Positions 12,657 to 13,491 of a stretch of 13,491 bases of DNA are shown piece after piece (within the stretch, counting starts at the first letter, position 1; the number at the start of each line of letters is the position of its first letter). This DNA is from JBMNOZ01 sp050943335 (GTDB lineage: Bacteria; Bacillota; Desulfitobacteriia; Desulfitobacteriales; Syntrophobotulaceae), in NCBI GenBank assembly GCA_050943335.1, contig JBMNOZ010000029.1:1-13491 (forward strand), read 5' to 3'. The notes under the pieces are model-generated. The model did not search any database and was not told where the DNA came from. It saw nothing but the letters and a program-made list of their open reading frames with translations. The translations under genes and the position numbers were made by a program.

Positions 12657-13388
12657 TTAAAATGTTATTAATTCTTGGAGAGTCAGACAAGTAAACTGTT
12701 CTGCTTGCAGACCTTTAAGAATTTGAGGCAAAGCTTTAACTGTATTTTCTTTAGGATGCATTAAAACAATTGCTCCTTTTTTTCCCGGCTGAACACCATG
12801 TCTTGCCTTTGGGTTTATAACCCTTTGAGTAATAAGCTCGGGTGTGCTATCTGCTCTCCAATCTATTGTATCCAGGGTCCAAAGAACAGTAGTGTATTGC
12901 AATTCTTCGGCCGCCAGTAATACGTTTTTTCCCCTTTCTCCATATGGAGGAGCGTAGAAAGAAGTTCTATGACCTGTGAGCTCGAAAATTATATTTTCAG
13001 TTTTAGTTATTTCTTCTTTGTTTTTAGCAATTGATAATTGATCGGGATGCAGATGGGAATAGCCATGGTTTTCTATTTGATGGCCGCTTTCAGCCATTAT
13101 TTTCAAGAGTTCTGGATTTTTCTGAGCCCATCTTCCAGTGACAAAAAAAGTTACCAGAATCTGATGCTCATCCAGAATTTCCAACATAGACGGAATATAC
13201 TCTTCTCCCCAATCAACATTGATGGTTAAGGCAATTACTTTTTCCTCTGTTTCAACCCGTTCCAGCGGAATTGGCACTTCAAGATCGGCGACTTGGAGAT
13301 TATTATTTTGAAATAACATTAATCCCCAAAAAATTAATATTAAAATTAGAGCCTTAAATCTTATTCTATATTTCCTAAAAACAAACAT
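12657..13388 (-). CDS. ylxY: Polysaccharide deacetylase family protein (YlxY/PdaB-like)
   Basis: A NodB-fold protein with an N-terminal membrane anchor or uncleaved signal (FKALILILIFWGLMLF, 11-26) and an extracytoplasmic catalytic domain, probably acting on peptidoglycan. The 243 residues are typical of the PdaB/YlxY group. Motif 1 is LTINVDWG (54-61), where canonical enzymes have TFDDG: Asn57 stands at the catalytic-base position and Asp59 may bind metal. Metal ligands His108 and His112 (NHGYSH) are present. Motif 3 reads APPYGE (146-151), with Ala in place of the usual Arg. TLDTIDW (171-177) and LMHP (209-212) follow. ATG start with GGAGGG eight bases upstream. In B. subtilis ylxY lies between pnpA and mlpA; pnp would be expected just past the right edge. 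Enzymatic activity is uncertain. Confidence 0.85.
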   Translation of the reverse strand: MFVFRKYRIRFKALILILIFWGLMLFQNNNLQVADLEVPIPLERVETEEKVIALTINVDWGEEYIPSMLEILDEHQILVTFFVTGRWAQKNPELLKIMAESGHQIENHGYSHLHPDQLSIAKNKEEITKTENIIFELTGHRTSFYAPPYGERGKNVLLAAEELQYTTVLWTLDTIDWRADSTPELITQRVINPKARHGVQPGKKGAIVLMHPKENTVKALPQILKGLQAEQFTCLTLQELITF

Positions 13389-13491
13389 CTGTTTTTCCCT
13401 CCTTTACATGACTATGCAGAAGGCGAAAAAGACAGACGTTTTTTGGTGTTCTAGGTTTGTTTAATTATTGTTCAGTATAAATCCCTATGGC

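Noticed and set aside
13389..13491. Promoter or gene end upstream of ylxY
   Set aside because: About 100 bases remain before the edge. A TATACT is present, but any -35 would be at or beyond the edge, and no coding sequence of an upstream gene such as pnp is identifiable.

Overview
The window looks like chromosome of a low-to-moderate G+C, endospore-forming Firmicute. A Clostridia/Peptococcaceae-type organism is the best guess. The reasons are dipicolinate synthase genes (spoVFA/spoVFB), a possible sigma-K-type promoter, strong GGAGG ribosome sites, several TTG starts, tRNA genes that encode CCA, and an RNase J/dapA/dapG/spoVF/ymxH/mlpA/ylxY gene order resembling the Bacillus subtilis pnpA-ylxY-mlpA-ymxH-spoVFA-spoVFB-asd-dapG-dapA-rnjB block. 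All recognised genes lie on the minus strand, so transcription runs from high to low coordinates.

Layout, in transcription order. (1) 13.4-9.09 kb: ylxY-like polysaccharide deacetylase, a secreted D-Ala-D-Ala carboxypeptidase, an M16 protease (mlpA/ymxG), dut, a small membrane protein and ymxH, closely spaced and probably co-transcribed. (2) 9.06-6.48 kb: dapB with its own sigma-A-like promoter, then spoVFA and spoVFB behind a candidate sigma-K promoter, closed by a terminator. (3) 6.45-4.21 kb: dapG and dapA from an extended -10 promoter, closed by a terminator. (4) 4.17-2.2 kb: the gene for RNase J, with its own promoter and a leader of about 265 nt. (5) 2.15-0.54 kb: a 13-gene tRNA operon (Glu, Val, Asp, Gln, Lys, Gly, Arg, Thr, Leu, Ser, Asn, Met, Gly) behind a strong promoter. 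(6) 0.53-0 kb: a repeat element, then tandem promoters and a leader typical of a ribosomal RNA operon whose 16S gene would lie just outside the left edge.

The protein genes share one theme. DapG, DapA and DapB supply aspartate-derived cell-wall diaminopimelate and lysine. SpoVFA/SpoVFB divert the DapA product to dipicolinic acid for the spore core. The carboxypeptidase and deacetylase are peptidoglycan-modifying types. The aspartate-semialdehyde dehydrogenase gene (asd) that sits between spoVFB and dapG in B. subtilis is absent here.

The most unusual content is in the tRNA region. Downstream of tRNA-Leu, tRNA-Ser and the last tRNA-Gly lie three related elements of about 110-160 bp. Each starts with an inverted copy of the T-arm of the tRNA just before it. 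A shared, hairpin-forming core follows, and the element ends with a direct copy of that tRNA's 3' end plus its flank. The flanks differ for each host tRNA while the core is shared, and core stems are preserved by paired base changes. This suggests a tRNA-directed structured mobile element, or a family of structured RNAs, that I do not recognise.
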